Shown: piece by piece, positions 28,305-38,404 of the stretch | How positions within the stretch are numbered: position 1 is the first letter of the stretch | How the letters are laid out: each line of letters opens with the position of its first letter | Source: CADEEN01 sp963840805 | Lineage (GTDB): Bacteria > Pseudomonadota > Gammaproteobacteria > Burkholderiales > Burkholderiaceae_C | Reading direction: 5' to 3' | DNA: 64,000 nucleotides | Assembly: GCA_963840805.1 (NCBI GenBank) | Contig: CAWJAJ010000008.1 | Location: 1 to 64,000 of the forward strand | Position numbers and translations under genes: made by a program | The notes under the pieces: model-generated | The model's database searches: none | Told to the model about the DNA's origin: nothing | Seen by the model: only the letters and a program-made list of their open reading frames with translations

Positions 28305-29402
28305 TCAGTGCGCGGCGATGCCGCCGGCGGCGCCCGGCTGCGACTTCAGCTGCAGCGGCACGTTGTCGGCCCAGCAGTCGGTGCCCAGGCGTTGCGGCAG
28401 CGCCGCCAGGGCCACGGCGATGCGCGCGCGCGCGGCCAGCACCGGCACCACCTTCAGGCCGGCCAGCGACTTCAATGACTGCAAGGGCGGGATGCGCGCC
28501 AGGTCGTCGACGGCGACGACCAGCCAGTCGCCGCGCCGCAGCAGCGGCACGGCACGGTGTTCGAGCAGGGCACGCTGCGACAGCTGGCCCGCGGCCCGGG
28601 GGTCGATCGGAAAGCGCGCCAGGTCCACCAGCGGGTAACCCATCTTGACCGCCAGCGCGGTCTGCAGGTCGTCGCGATCGATCAGGCCTTCCTTGACCAG
28701 CATCTCGCCGAGCGGCAGGGCACGGCTGACACCCTGCCGGCTGGCGACGCGGTCGAGCATCGTGCGCGTCACCAGGCCGAGGTCGATCAACGCCTCGCCG
28801 AGCGGCTTGATGGGGGCGCGCTGTTGCGCTTCGAGGGCCGCCAGCAACTGGGCCGGCGTCGCGATCCAGCGCTCGGCGGCCTGCTCCTCGGCCGATTTGT
28901 CGAAGCCGATCGTCGCAACGGCGGCATGCGGCACGAACACGCGCAGCAGCGCATCGCCATCGTCGTGCGGCGCGAACAGGAACCAGCCCTGGGCCTGCTT
29001 CACGTGGCCCAGCGTGCGGCCACTCAATTGCCCGCCGGCGGCGAGCTCGATGCGGTAGCCGCGCTCCTGCGCAGCGGTGGGCACACGCTCGACCGGCGCG
29101 TTCTGCGAACCTTGCATCACGGGCCATGGCGTGGTCAGCGTCAGGCGGGAAAACCTGGCGAACGGCAGCGCCAACGGCTCGCCGTCGGGGCCATGGCGAA
29201 AGCGCAGCGTGCCGGCTTCGATGTCGAAGTGAACCAACTCGCCTTCGACCGCCGCGCCCGAAGGCGTCTCGATGCGGCACGGCTCGACCACATCACCCAG
29301 TGGCGGCAGCACGTCGCGGCGGGCAAACGGCGGTTGCGGCCAGGCCCAGGCGGGCTCGGCGTCGAGCTGCAGTGTCGGGAACGGCATGTCGAGTTCGGTC
29401 AC
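28305..29402 (-). CDS. GspE N-terminal-domain paralogue lacking the ATPase
   Basis: About 365 aa (GTG at 29402, or ATG at 29387). It follows the N-terminal half of the neighbouring GspE-like protein segment by segment (RFRHGPDGEPLALPFARFSR, IELAAGGQLSGRTLGHVKQA, FVPHAAVATIGFD). The helical pairs EALIDLGLVTRTMLDRVASR and EMLVKEGLIDRDDLQTALA follow, then the MshEN-like domain KMGYPLVDLARFPIDPRAAG. It stops where the ATPase core would begin (ends GAAGGIAAH). MshEN domains can bind cyclic di-GMP; whether this one does is not shown. It precedes the GspE-like gene by 109 bp on the same strand. Confidence 0.75.
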   Translation of the reverse strand: MTELDMPFPTLQLDAEPAWAWPQPPFARRDVLPPLGDVVEPCRIETPSGAAVEGELVHFDIEAGTLRFRHGPDGEPLALPFARFSRLTLTTPWPVMQGSQNAPVERVPTAAQERGYRIELAAGGQLSGRTLGHVKQAQGWFLFAPHDDGDALLRVFVPHAAVATIGFDKSAEEQAAERWIATPAQLLAALEAQQRAPIKPLGEALIDLGLVTRTMLDRVASRQGVSRALPLGEMLVKEGLIDRDDLQTALAVKMGYPLVDLARFPIDPRAAGQLSQRALLEHRAVPLLRRGDWLVVAVDDLARIPPLQSLKSLAGLKVVPVLAARARIAVALAALPQRLGTDCWADNVPLQLKSQPGAAGGIAAH

Positions 29403-29579
29403 GGGCACGGGATTCCTGGCGCGATGCCGGCAGCCGCGCCGGCTTCTGAATGTGACCGAGCGTAAGTGCGGCCGCGCGCGCCGTCTGTGAAATAGGCCCG
29501 CGCCGAGGCCTGCGGCCATCTGCTTGCGCACGCACAGTGATCAATAGATCACGGGCACGGCCCTCACCGGGGCGCGGCG

Positions 29580-30890
29580 TCAGCGTGCCGCGGACATCAC
29601 CGCCTGGGGCAGCGCGGTGACGATGGCCGGGAACAGCGTGATCAGCACCACGCCGGCGGCCATGCAGAAGAAGAACGGCAGCGTGACGCGCGCGATCCAG
29701 CCGATCTCGCGGCCCGTCATGCCCTGCAGCACGAACAGGTTGAAGCCCACCGGCGGCGTGATCTGCGCCATCTCGACCACCAGCACGACGAAGATGCCGA
29801 ACCACAGCGGATCGATGCCGGCCTTGACCACGGTGGGCATGATCACGCCCATCGTCAGCACGACCATCGAGATGCCGTCGAGAAAGCAGCCGAGCACGAT
29901 GTAGAACAGCATCAGCGCGAACAGCAACTGCCACTGTGTCAGGCCGAGCGTCGCGATCCATTCGGCGAGGTGCCGCGGCAGGCCGATGTAGCCCATGCTC
30001 AGCGTGAGGAAGGCCGCGCCGGCCAGGATCAGCGCGATCATGCAGTACAGCCGCGTGCCGCCGAGCAGCGAGGCCTTGAAAGTCGGCCAGTCGAGCGAGC
30101 CCTGCACCGCCGAGATCACCAGCGCGCCGACCACGCCGAGCGCCGCGGCCTCGGTGGCGGTGGCGATACCGGCGTAGATCGAGCCGAGCACCGCCGCGAT
30201 CAGCAGCATGACCGGGATCAGGTGCCGCGACTCGTGCACCTTCTGCAGCAGGCCCATCGACGTATCGGCTGCCGGCACCTGGCCCGGATGGCGCAGCGCC
30301 CAGACGACGAGGTAGCCCGAGAACAGCCCGGCCAGCATGATGCCGGGCAGGATGCCGGCCATGAACAGTTGCGCGATCGATACCTCGGCCGCGACGCCGT
30401 AGACGATCATGATGATCGACGGCGGGATCAGCAGCCCGAGCGTGCCGGCGCCGGCCAGCGAGCCGATCGCGATGCCGTCGGGGTAGCCGCGGCGCGACAG
30501 CTCGGGCAGGCTCATCTTGCCGATCGTCGCGCAGGTGGCTGCGCTCGAGCCCGACACCGCGGCGAAGATCGCGCAGCCGACCACGTTGGTGTGCAACAGC
30601 CGCCCCGGCAGCGATTGCATCCACGGCGCCAGGCCGCGGAACATGTCGCTCGACAGGCGCGTGCGGAACAGGATCTCGCCCATCCAGATGAACAGCGGCA
30701 ACGCGGTCAGCGTCCAGCTCGACGACGAGCCCCAGATCGTCACCGCCATCGCATCGCCGGCGGGCCGCGTCGAGAACAGCTCCATGCCGATCCAGGCCAC
30801 GCCCGCCAGCGCCAGGCCGATCCAGACGCCGCTGCCGAGGATCGCGAACAGCGCGACGATCAGCAGGGTGGTGATCGCGACATCGTTCAT
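29580..30890 (-). CDS. dctM: TRAP transporter large permease (DctM family)
   Basis: Twelve-helix membrane subunit that moves the substrate using a sodium gradient. 436 aa, intact, starting MNDVAITTLLIVALFAILGS. Typical DctM stretches include ALPLFIWMGEILFRTRLS, AAVSGSSAATCATIGKMSLP, LAGAGTLGLLIPPSIIMIVY and VVEMAQITPPVGFNLFVLQG. It is the last gene of dctP-dctQ-dctM, with the start about 8 bp downstream of the dctQ stop. The 178-bp gap to the gene on its left shows nothing. Confidence 0.95.
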   Translation of the reverse strand: MNDVAITTLLIVALFAILGSGVWIGLALAGVAWIGMELFSTRPAGDAMAVTIWGSSSSWTLTALPLFIWMGEILFRTRLSSDMFRGLAPWMQSLPGRLLHTNVVGCAIFAAVSGSSAATCATIGKMSLPELSRRGYPDGIAIGSLAGAGTLGLLIPPSIIMIVYGVAAEVSIAQLFMAGILPGIMLAGLFSGYLVVWALRHPGQVPAADTSMGLLQKVHESRHLIPVMLLIAAVLGSIYAGIATATEAAALGVVGALVISAVQGSLDWPTFKASLLGGTRLYCMIALILAGAAFLTLSMGYIGLPRHLAEWIATLGLTQWQLLFALMLFYIVLGCFLDGISMVVLTMGVIMPTVVKAGIDPLWFGIFVVLVVEMAQITPPVGFNLFVLQGMTGREIGWIARVTLPFFFCMAAGVVLITLFPAIVTALPQAVMSAAR

Positions 30891-30897
30891 GCAGGCG

Positions 30898-31412
30898 TCA
30901 TTCGTTGTGCGCCGCTTCGGCGCTGACCGCGCGGACGCGCTTGCCGCGCCAGTTCGAGCACCAGCTCGTCGACGAAGGCGATCGCCAGCACCGTCGTGCC
31001 GATCGCCATCGACAGCTGCGGCAGCCACAGCGGCGTGGCGTCGTTGCCGGTCGAGATGTCGTTGAACAGCGTGCGACTGCCAGGCCAGCCGCACGCTGTA
31101 GAACGCCACCAGCGCCGGCCAGCAGCGACGCGGCGGCCAGGGCCCAGATCTCGAGCGCATGCCGCGCGCGCGGCGCGAGCGACTGCAGCAGCAGCGTGAC
31201 GCGGATGTGCTCGCCGCGCTTCAGGGTGTGCGCCAGCGCCAGGAAGCCCGCCGCCGGCCATCATGTAGCCGGCATAGGCATCGGTGCCGCGGGCGTTGAA
31301 TGCCGAGCTGGCGGCCGAGCACCGAAGCCAGCACCGCCGCCAGCAGCAGCACCATGAACAGCGCCGCCAGCGCCGCCGCACCGTCGTAGAGGGCATCGAG
31401 GGCGCGGCGCAT
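30898..31412 (-). CDS. dctQ: TRAP transporter small permease (DctQ family), heavily frameshifted
   Basis: Small four-helix subunit, about 171 aa. The first ~40 residues read MRRALDALYDGAAALAALFM and VLLLAAVLASVLGRQLGIQ, a normal DctQ first helix. Breaks near 31325, 31255, 31120, 31085 and 30950 scramble the middle. The last readable part is DATPLWLPQLSMAIGTTVLA and IAFVDELVLELARQ, again typical. The end AVSAEAAHNE and stop at 30898 are the most plausible. Density of breaks is high, as in the rest of 31-36 kb. Confidence 0.8.
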
Positions 31413-31425
31413 CGCTGCGATGGCT

Positions 31426-32400
31426 CTACTTGCGGAACGCGTCGACCAGGGCCTTGCCGTCGGGCCCGGCCTTGTCGAGCCATTCCGTCAGCATCGTGTC
31501 GCCGACTTTCTTCATGTCGGCCTTCAACTGCGCCGACGGGGCGACGATGTTCATGCCGTTGGCCTTCAGCTTGTCGATCGATTCGGTGTTGACGCGTTTG
31601 CTCGCCGCCCAGCCGCGGGCCTCGGCGTCGGCGGCAGCCTTCTGCACGGCGGCCTTGGTCGGCGCATCGAGCGCGTCGTAGGCCGCCTTGTTGACGATGA
31701 CCGCGTTCTTCGGCAGCCAGGCCTGGGTGTCGTACCAGTACTTCAGGTGCTCGTAGGTCTTGGTGTCGAAGCCGGTCGAGCCGCTGCTCATGTAGCTCTC
31801 GACCACGCCGGTGGCCATCGCCTGCGACAACTCGGCGGCCTGCACCGTGACCGGCTGCGCGCCGACCAGTTCGGCGATGCGCGCGGTGGCCGGGCTGTAG
31901 GCGCGCCACTTCGAGCCCCTCAGGTCGGCCGCCGACGCGATCGGCTTCTTCGAGTAGATGCCCTGCGGCGGCCAGGCCACCGCGTACAGCACCAGCATGC
32001 CCTGCTCGCCGAGCTTCTTCTCGAGCAGCGGGCGCTGGGCCTTGTACAGCTTCATCGCCTCGTCGTAGCTGTCGGCCAGGAACGGCAGGCCGTCGGCGCC
32101 GAAGAGCTGCCACTCGTTCTGGTAGTTCACCAGCAGGATCTCGCCGGCCTGTGCCTGGCCGCCCTGCACCGCGCGCTTGATCTCCGGCGCCTTGAACAGC
32201 GAGGCGTTGGCATGCACGGTGATCTTCAGCTTGCCGGCCGTGGCCTTGTCGACGTCGGCGGCGAACTGGCGTCAGGTTCTCGGTGTGGAAGTTGGTCGCC
32301 GGGTAGGCGGCGGCCAGGTCCCACTTGGTTTGCGCGCGGACGCGGCGCCGGCGGCGGCCATCGCCGCGCAGGCCCACAACAGGGTCTTGATCGATCGCAT
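31426..32400 (-). CDS. dctP: TRAP transporter solute-binding protein (DctP family)
   Basis: Periplasmic receptor, about 324 aa. Signal peptide MRSIKTLLWACAAMAAAGAA followed by QTKWDLAAAYPATNFHTENL. Two breaks (near 32340 and 32272) precede an intact frame from HANASLFKAPEIKRAVQGGQ. The substrate-binding core has SKKPIASAADLRGSKWRAYS and ESYMSSGSTGFDTKTYEHLK and ends DGKALVDAFRK. First gene of the TRAP operon, divergent from the 5-oxoprolinase gene; substrate could be 5-oxoproline or a related lactam, by context only. Confidence 0.9.
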
Positions 32401-32503
32401 GGGATCTCCTCGGTCTGGGCAACAACGGTGGCGGCTAGCATAGGCTGCATCGGCAGCAGTCTCGACCGGGGCTTCCCCGAACCTGTGCGGCCAGGAACCT
32501 GCA
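32401..32503. promoter_or_regulatory. Divergent promoter region, TRAP operon / 5-oxoprolinase
   Basis: 103 bp between the divergent starts of dctP and the 5-oxoprolinase gene. It must hold both promoters, which would allow joint control. I could not identify a clear operator or -35/-10 pair. Confidence 0.35.
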
Positions 32504-35500
32504 ATGAGCCCCCCCCCGCTGGCAGTTCTGGATCGACCGTGGCGGCACCTTCACCGACATCGTCGGCCGTGCGCCCCGACGGCGGCGCTGCACACGCTGA
32601 AGCTGCTGTCGGAAAACCCCGAGCAGTACCGCGACGCGGCCGTCGAAGGCATCCGCCGCCTGCTGCAGCTGCGCCGCCGGCGAAGCCGATCACGCCCGAG
32701 CGGGTCGAGTGCGTGAAGATGGGCACCACGGTGGCCACCAACGCGCTGCTCGAACGCAAGGGCGACCGCACGCTGCTGGTCACGACGCGCGGCTTTCGCG
32801 ACGCGCTGCGCATCGCCTACCAGGCGCGGCCGCAAGCTGTTCGAACGCCACATCGTGCTGCCCGAACTGCTGTACGAACGCGTGGTCGAGGCCGACGAGC
32901 GCGTCGGCGCGCACGGCGAGGTGATGCGAGCCGCTCGACGAGGCGCGCGCTGCAGCGCGACTTGCAGGCGGCTTTCGACGCCGGCATCCGCGCCTGCGCC
33001 ATCGTCTTCATGCACGGCTACCGCTACACCGCGCACGAGGCGGCGGCGGCGCAGCTGGCGCGCGACGATCGGCTTCACGCAGGTCAGCGTCTCGCACGAG
33101 GTCAGCCCGCTGATGAAGCTGGTGGCGCGCGGCGACACCACCGTCGTCGATGCCTATCTGTCAGCCCGATCCTGCGCCGCTATGTCGACCAGGTGGCCGG
33201 GCAGATGCCGGGCGTGCGCGCTGTTCTTCATGCAATCCAGCGGCGGGCTGACCGAAGCGCACCACTTCCAGGGCAAGGACGCGATCCTGTCGGGCCCGGC
33301 CGGCGGCATCGTCGGCATGGTGCGCACCGCCGTCGCCGCCGGGCACGACAAGCGTGATCGGCTTCGACATGGGCGGCACCAGCACCGACTGTCAGCCACT
33401 ACGCCGGCGAGTTCGAGCGCGCCTTCGAGACCCAGGTGGCCGGCGTGCGCATGCGCGCGCCGATGATGAGCATCCACACCGTGGCGGCCGGCGGCGGCTC
33501 GATCCTCGCGTTCGACGGCGCGCGGCTGCGCGTCGGGCCCGAGAGCGCCGGCGCCAACCCGGGCCCGGCCAGCTACCGCCGCGGCGGGCCGCTGGCCACC
33601 ACCGACGCCAACGTGCTGCTCGGGCAAGATCCAGCCGGCGCACTTTCCGCAGGTCTTCGGCCCCGGCGGCGACGCAGCCGCTCGACCGCGACGCCGCGGC
33701 GCGCGCAAGTTCGAGCGATTGGCCGCGCGCATGCGCAGGCCGCCGCCGGCCGCGACCGTGACGCGCCGAGTCGCTGGCCAGCGGTGCGCTGCAGATCGCG
33801 GTGGCCAGACATGGCCAATGCGATCAAGCGCATCTCGGTCGCGCGCGGCTACGACGTCACCCGCTACACGCTGCAATGCTTCGGCGGCGCCGGCGGCCAG
33901 CATGCCTGCGGCGTGGCCGACGCGCTGGGCATGACGCGCGTCTTCGTGCACCCGCTGGCGGGCGTGCTGTCGGCCTACGGCATGGGCCTGGCCGACCAGA
34001 TCGCGATGCGCGAGGCCTCGGTCGAGCTGCCGCTCGATGCCGCGGGCCTCGCCGCCGCGCAGCGACGCGGCTGGCGGCAGCTGGCGACGGCGCGCCGCCG
34101 ACGAGTTGGTGAGCCAGGGCGTCGCCGCGCGCATGACGTGCGAATCGCAGCGCCGCGTGCACGTGCGCTACCAGGGCACCGACACCGCGCTGGTGCGTGC
34201 CCTTGGCCGACGCTCGACGGCGATCCGCGAGGCCTTCGAGAGCCGGCTACCGCCAGCGCTTCGCCTTCCTGATGCCGGACCGGCGCGCTGGTGATCGAAG
34301 CGGTGTCGGTCGAGGCCGTCGGCCGCCGGCGAGCGCCTGCGCCGAGGCGGCGATCGCGGCCGCGCCGAGCCCCTACGCCGCGGCGCCCGACGGCGCCGGT
34401 GCGCATGTACTGCAAGGCGAGAGCGCCTGCCGGCTGGCGCGACGCCGGCCTGTACGTGCGCGAGTCGCTGCGCGCCGGCGCCACGATCGACGGCCCGGCG
34501 ATCGATCGCCGAGCGCAACGCCACCACCGTGGTCGAGCCCGGCTGGCAGGCGCGCAGCTGCACGCGACGAGCGGCATGCCGAGCACGCCACTGGCGGCGC
34601 GCTCGAGCTGCCCGCGTGCGCCACGCGCGACGCAGCACGCCATCGGCACCGAGGCCGACCCGGTGATGCTCGAGGTCTTCAACAACCTGTTCATGAACAT
34701 CGCCGAGCAGATGGGCCTGCGGCTGCAGAACACCGCCTACTCGGTGAACATCAAGGAGCGCCTGGATTTCTCCTGCGCGCTGTTCGACGCCGACGGCAAC
34801 CTGATCGCCAACGCGCCGCACATGCCGGTGCACCTGGGCTCGATGAGCGAGTCGATCAAGACCGTGATCGCAGCGCAACCCGGCACGATGCAGCCGGGCG
34901 ACGTGTACGTGCTCAACGACCCGTACCACGGCGGCACGCACCTGCCCGACGTGACGGTGGTGACGCCGGTGTATCTTGAAGCCCCCACGCTCCCGAGGTC
35001 GCTGCCCCCGAGGGCGCGTTCGGACCGGGGACCCGGATCCGAAACCGACGCCGTCGACGCCAAGCCGAGCTTCTACGTCGCGTCCCGCGGCCACCACGCC
35101 GACATCGGCGGCAGCACGCCGGGCTCGATGCCGCCGTTCTCGACCACCATCGACGAGGAAGGCGTGCTGTTCGACAACTTCCTGCTGGTGCGCGACGGCC
35201 GCGCTGCGCGAAGCCGAGCTGCGCGCGCAACTGGGCAGCGGCCGGTTTCCGGCGCGCAACCCCGACCAGACCATCGCCGACCTGCGCGCGCAGATCGCCG
35301 CCAACGAGAAGGGCGTGCAGGAACTGCACGCGATGGTGGCGCAGTTCGGCCGCGCCACGGTGGCCGCCTACATGCGCCACGTGCAGGACAACGCCGAGGA
35401 ATCGGTGCGCCGCGTCATCGGCGCGCTTGAAGGACGGCGCCTTCACGCTGCCGCTCGACAACGGCGCGCAGATCGCGGTCGTGCGGTCACCGTGGATGCC

Positions 35501-36299
35501 GCGCAACGCGCGCGCGACGATCGACTTCACCGGCACCAGCGCGCAGCTGCCGAACAACTTCAACGCCCCCAAGGCGGTGACGATGGCCGCGGTGCTGTAC
35601 GTCTTTCGCACGCTGGTCGACGACGACATCCCGCTCAATGCCGGCTGCCTGAAGCCGCTCGCAGGTGATCGTGCCCGACGGCTGCATGCTCAACCCGCGC
35701 CCGCCGGCCGCGGTGGTGGCCGGCAACGTCGAGACCTCGCAGTGCGTGACCAATGCGCTGTACGGCGCGCTCGGGGTGATGGCGGCCGAGCCAGTGCACG
35801 ATGAACAACTTCACCTTCGGCAACGCGACGCTACCAGTACTACGAGACGATCTCCGGCGGTTCCGGCGCCGGCGTCGTGAAAGACGGCGCGGGCCGCGTC
35901 GTCGGCGGCTTCGACGGCACCAGCGTCGTGCAGACGCACATGACCAACTCGCGCCTCACCGACCCCGAGGTGCTCGAGTTCCGCTTCCCGGTGCGGCTGG
36001 AAAGCTACGCCATCCGCCAGGGCTCGGGCGGCGCCGGCCGCTGGCGCGGCGGCGACGGCGGCGTGCGGCGCGTGCGCTTCCTCGAGGCGATGACGGCCTC
36101 GATCCTGTCCAACGGCCGCCGCGTGCCGGCCTTCGGCGGCGCCGGCGGCGCGCCCGGCGCGCTCGGCATCAACCGCGTCGAACGCGCCGACGGCCGCGTC
36201 GAAGCGCTCGACCACATCGGATCGGTCGAGATGCAGCCGGGCGACGTGTTCGTGATCGAGACGCCGGGCGGCGGCGGCTGGGGCCGCCCGGCACCCTGA
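32504..36299 (+). CDS. 5-oxoprolinase, fused HyuA-HyuB type (many frameshifts)
   Basis: ATP-dependent opening of 5-oxoproline to glutamate; about 1265 aa, the normal size of the fused enzyme. HyuA half: FWIDRGGTFTDIVG near the start, VKMGTTVATNALLERKGDR, SHEVSPLMKLVARGDTTVVD, ILSGPAGGIVGMVRTAVAAG and FGGAGGQHACGVADALGMTR. HyuB half from about 34660: EVFNNLFMNIAEQMGLRLQN, AYSVNIKERLDFSCALFDA, DVYVLNDPYHGGTHLPDVT and VIETPGGGGWG at the end. More than fifteen single-base breaks, many of them extra bases; no single stop or large deletion, so I treat it as one intact gene in a poorly resolved stretch. Related hydantoinases/acetophenone carboxylases are less likely because of the fusion. Confidence 0.85.
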
Positions 36300-36325
36300 G
36301 CTGCGCCACGCTGGCGACGCGCTTC

Positions 36326-36532
36326 TCAGACTGCGTCGCCGCCGTCGCGGTAGGCGCGCCAGCGCGGCAGCGCCTGGCGCATCAACGCCACCTGGCGCTC
36401 GAACTTCGGGCAGGCGGCGCAGATCTGCAGGTGCAGGCGCACCGCAAGGCGCTCGACCGTGCCGAGACGGCGGTCTTCGCCGGCCAGCACCAGCTCGGTC
36501 ACATCGCGGCAGTTGCGGAACGGGAATTTCAT
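36326..36532 (-). CDS. Zinc-finger anti-sigma factor
   Basis: 68 aa. It starts MKFPFRNCRDVTELVLAGED and continues RLAVRLHLQICAACPKFERQ. This gives the zf-HC2-like arrangement of Cys8, a His and a CxxC pair (HLQICAAC) found in short ZAS anti-sigma factors. No membrane helix is present, so it is probably cytoplasmic. Its ATG overlaps the stop of the ECF sigma gene by four bases, the usual arrangement of a sigma/anti-sigma pair. It probably senses metal or oxidants through the zinc site. Confidence 0.85.
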   Translation of the reverse strand: MKFPFRNCRDVTELVLAGEDRRLGTVERLAVRLHLQICAACPKFERQVALMRQALPRWRAYRDGGDAV

Positions 36533-37098
36533 GCGGAGGCCCTTGCATTGGCGTTGCCGAACCACCGTTCCTGCAGGCAGGCTTGCAGGCGCAGGCGGGC
36601 ACGGTGCAGCAACACCCACAGGTTGGTCGGCGTGATGCCCAATTCCTTGCAGATCTGGTCCGAATCGAGTTCGAGCCACTCGCGCATCATGAACACGCGG
36701 CCCTGCACGCCGGGCAGTTTCTCGACGCAAATTTCCAGCACCTCGAAGAATTCGCGCCGACCGCAGGCCGCTTCCGGGTCGCCCCACTCCGCCGGCGCGC
36801 TGCGCCAGTGGCCACTGTCGTCGAACAGCAAGGCGTCGAGGTCCTCGTCGTCCTCCTCCGTGGTCGTCGAGACCTCGCGGCCGTGGCGGCGGATCTGGTC
36901 GACCAGCTTGTGCTTCAGGATGCCGACCAGCCAGGTCTTCAACTGCGACTGACCGGCAAACGCCTGCGGCTTGGCCAGCGCCGCCAGCAGCGTCTCCGAC
37001 ACCGCATCCTCGGCCCACGCCGTGTTGCGCAGCTGTGCCTGGGCGAAGCGCAGCAACTGGGGCCGCAGTGCCTGCACGCTGTGGGCAAAGTCGAGCAT
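36529..37098 (-). CDS. ECF sigma factor (RpoQ/SigF-like context)
   Basis: 189 aa. Region 2 reads LLRFAQAQLRNTAWAEDAVS and ETLLAALAKPQAFAGQSQLK, then TWLVGILKHKLVDQIRR. Region 4 reads LPGVQGRVFMMREWLELDSD and QICKELGITPTNLWVLLHRA. Length and layout are those of ECF sigma factors. It is followed by an overlapping zinc-finger anti-sigma and is divergent from the DUF2282-DUF692-DUF2063-DoxX operon. The same pairing is known for RpoQ/RsqA and the gold-induced gig genes of Cupriavidus metallidurans, so control of the adjacent operon is likely. Confidence 0.92.
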   Translation of the reverse strand: MLDFAHSVQALRPQLLRFAQAQLRNTAWAEDAVSETLLAALAKPQAFAGQSQLKTWLVGILKHKLVDQIRRHGREVSTTTEEDDEDLDALLFDDSGHWRSAPAEWGDPEAACGRREFFEVLEICVEKLPGVQGRVFMMREWLELDSDQICKELGITPTNLWVLLHRARLRLQACLQERWFGNANARASA

Positions 37099-37214
37099 CG
37101 GCTGTTATCGTTGTCGGGACGGCAGTGTAAGCAATCGGCCGCTGCCACGACCGACGTTCGCTGGCCCTTTCTGCCAGTGGCTGATCACCCCCCACCATCC
37201 AGGAGTTGTCGAAC
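37099..37214. promoter_or_regulatory. Divergent promoter region, ECF sigma / bufferin operon
   Basis: 116 bp between the divergent starts. An AGGAG ribosome-binding site precedes the DUF2282 gene (about 37200). A promoter recognised by the adjacent ECF sigma factor is expected here, but I cannot assign its -35/-10 without related sequences. Confidence 0.4.
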
Positions 37215-37505
37215 ATGAATCACCGTCTCGTCGTCTCTTCCGCCCTCGCCTCCGTGCTCGCGCTCGGCCTGGTGGGTACCGCCGCCGCGCAGGACATGGG
37301 CGGCAAGGGCAAGGACAAGTGCTACGGCATCGCCAAGGCCGGCCAGAACGATTGCGCCAACCTGTCGGGCACGCATTCCTGCGCCGGCCTGACCAAGGCC
37401 GACAACGACGCCGCCGACTGGAAGTACGTGGCCAAGGGCACCTGCAAGGACATGAAGGGCCTGTCGGAAAAGGAAGCCAAGGCCAAGGTCGCGATGAAGA
37501 AGTAA
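37215..37505 (+). CDS. bufA: DUF2282 bufferin-type RiPP precursor
   Basis: 96 aa. Sec signal peptide (VVSSALASVLALGLVGTAAA, cleavage near residue 25), then a small Lys-rich domain with exactly four cysteines at 36, 47, 56 and 77: KCYGIAKAGQNDC, THSCAG and AKGTC. This is the DUF2282 pattern. In characterised bufferins the central cysteines are converted to thiooxazoles by the DUF692 enzyme with its DUF2063 partner, and the secreted product binds copper. All partner genes follow directly. A TTG start at 37206 is possible, but the ATG with its AGGAG is preferred. Confidence 0.9.
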   Translation: MNHRLVVSSALASVLALGLVGTAAAQDMGGKGKDKCYGIAKAGQNDCANLSGTHSCAGLTKADNDAADWKYVAKGTCKDMKGLSEKEAKAKVAMKK

Positions 37506-37527
37506 ACCCGCGCTGCGAACCCGAGCG

Positions 37528-38404
37528 ATGCCGATGCCCGCCCCGAACCGGCGCCTCACCGGCATCGGCTGGCGCCACGCCCACGAGCGCGACCTGCTCG
37601 AGGCACGCCCGCCGCTGCCGTTCATCGAGGTGCACTCGGAGAACTTCTTCGCCGACGGGCGGCGCGCCGCTGGCGCTGCTGGCCGCGGCGCGCGAGCATT
37701 ACCCGGTGAGCCTGCACGGCGTCGGCCTCGCCCTCGGTTCGGCGGTCGGGCTGGATGCGTGGCACCTGGAGCGGCTGGCCGCGCTGGTGCGGCGCATCGA
37801 GCCGCTGCGGGTGTCGGACCATGCCTCGTTCGCGCGCGCGCCGCTGCAAGCCGGCGCCGCGCCGCTGCACGCCAGCGATCTGCTGCCGATCGCCTTCACG
37901 CGCGCCAGCCTCGACCTGATGGCCGCCAACGTGCAGCGCGTGCAGGAGCGCCTGGGCTGCGCGATCGGCGTCGAGAACCTCTCGGCCTACCTGGGCTGGG
38001 CCGACGACAGCATCGCGCAGGCGCAGTTCTTCGGCGAGCTGGCGCAGCGCACCGGCTGCTGGCTGCTGCTGGACGTCAACAACCTGGTGGTGAATGCGCT
38101 CAACGACGGCCGTGCCGACCCGGTGGCCAGTGCCAATGCCTTCGTCGATGCGCTCGATGCGCGCCACGTCGGCGAGATCCACCTGGCCGGCTACGACGCC
38201 AGCGGCGCGCTGGTGATCGACGACCACGGCAGCCGCGTGCACGCGCCGGTGTGGCAGGTCTATGCCCATGCGATCGAGCGGCTCGGCGCCAAGCCGACGC
38301 TGGTCGAGTGGGACACGGCTCTGCCCGACTTCGGCGTGCTGCTCGACGAAGCCGCCGCAGCGGACCGCGTCGCGGGCGACGTGCTCGCCGCGGTGACGGC
38401 ATGA
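37528..38404 (+). CDS. bufB: DUF692 multinuclear non-haem iron oxidase (MNIO), one frameshift
   Basis: About 292 aa TIM-barrel enzyme that modifies cysteines of the precursor. After MPMPAPNRRLTGIGWRHAH, conserved metal-ligand segments are EVHSENFFADG, SLHGVGLALGSAVGL, VSDHASFARA, GVENLSAYLGW, LLDVNNLVVNALN, EIHLAGYDASG, IDDHGSRVHAPV and LVEWDTALPDF. A break near 37660 (an extra G in GACGGGCGGC) interrupts ADGGAPLALL and is probably an error. Starts 22 bp after the precursor gene; its TGA overlaps the ATG of the DUF2063 gene. Confidence 0.93.

Noticed and set aside
32504..36299. Calling the 5-oxoprolinase a decayed pseudogene or two separate HyuA and HyuB genes
   Set aside because: Every domain and the full fused length are present and the breaks are all single-base, in a region where the adjacent TRAP genes show the same error pattern.
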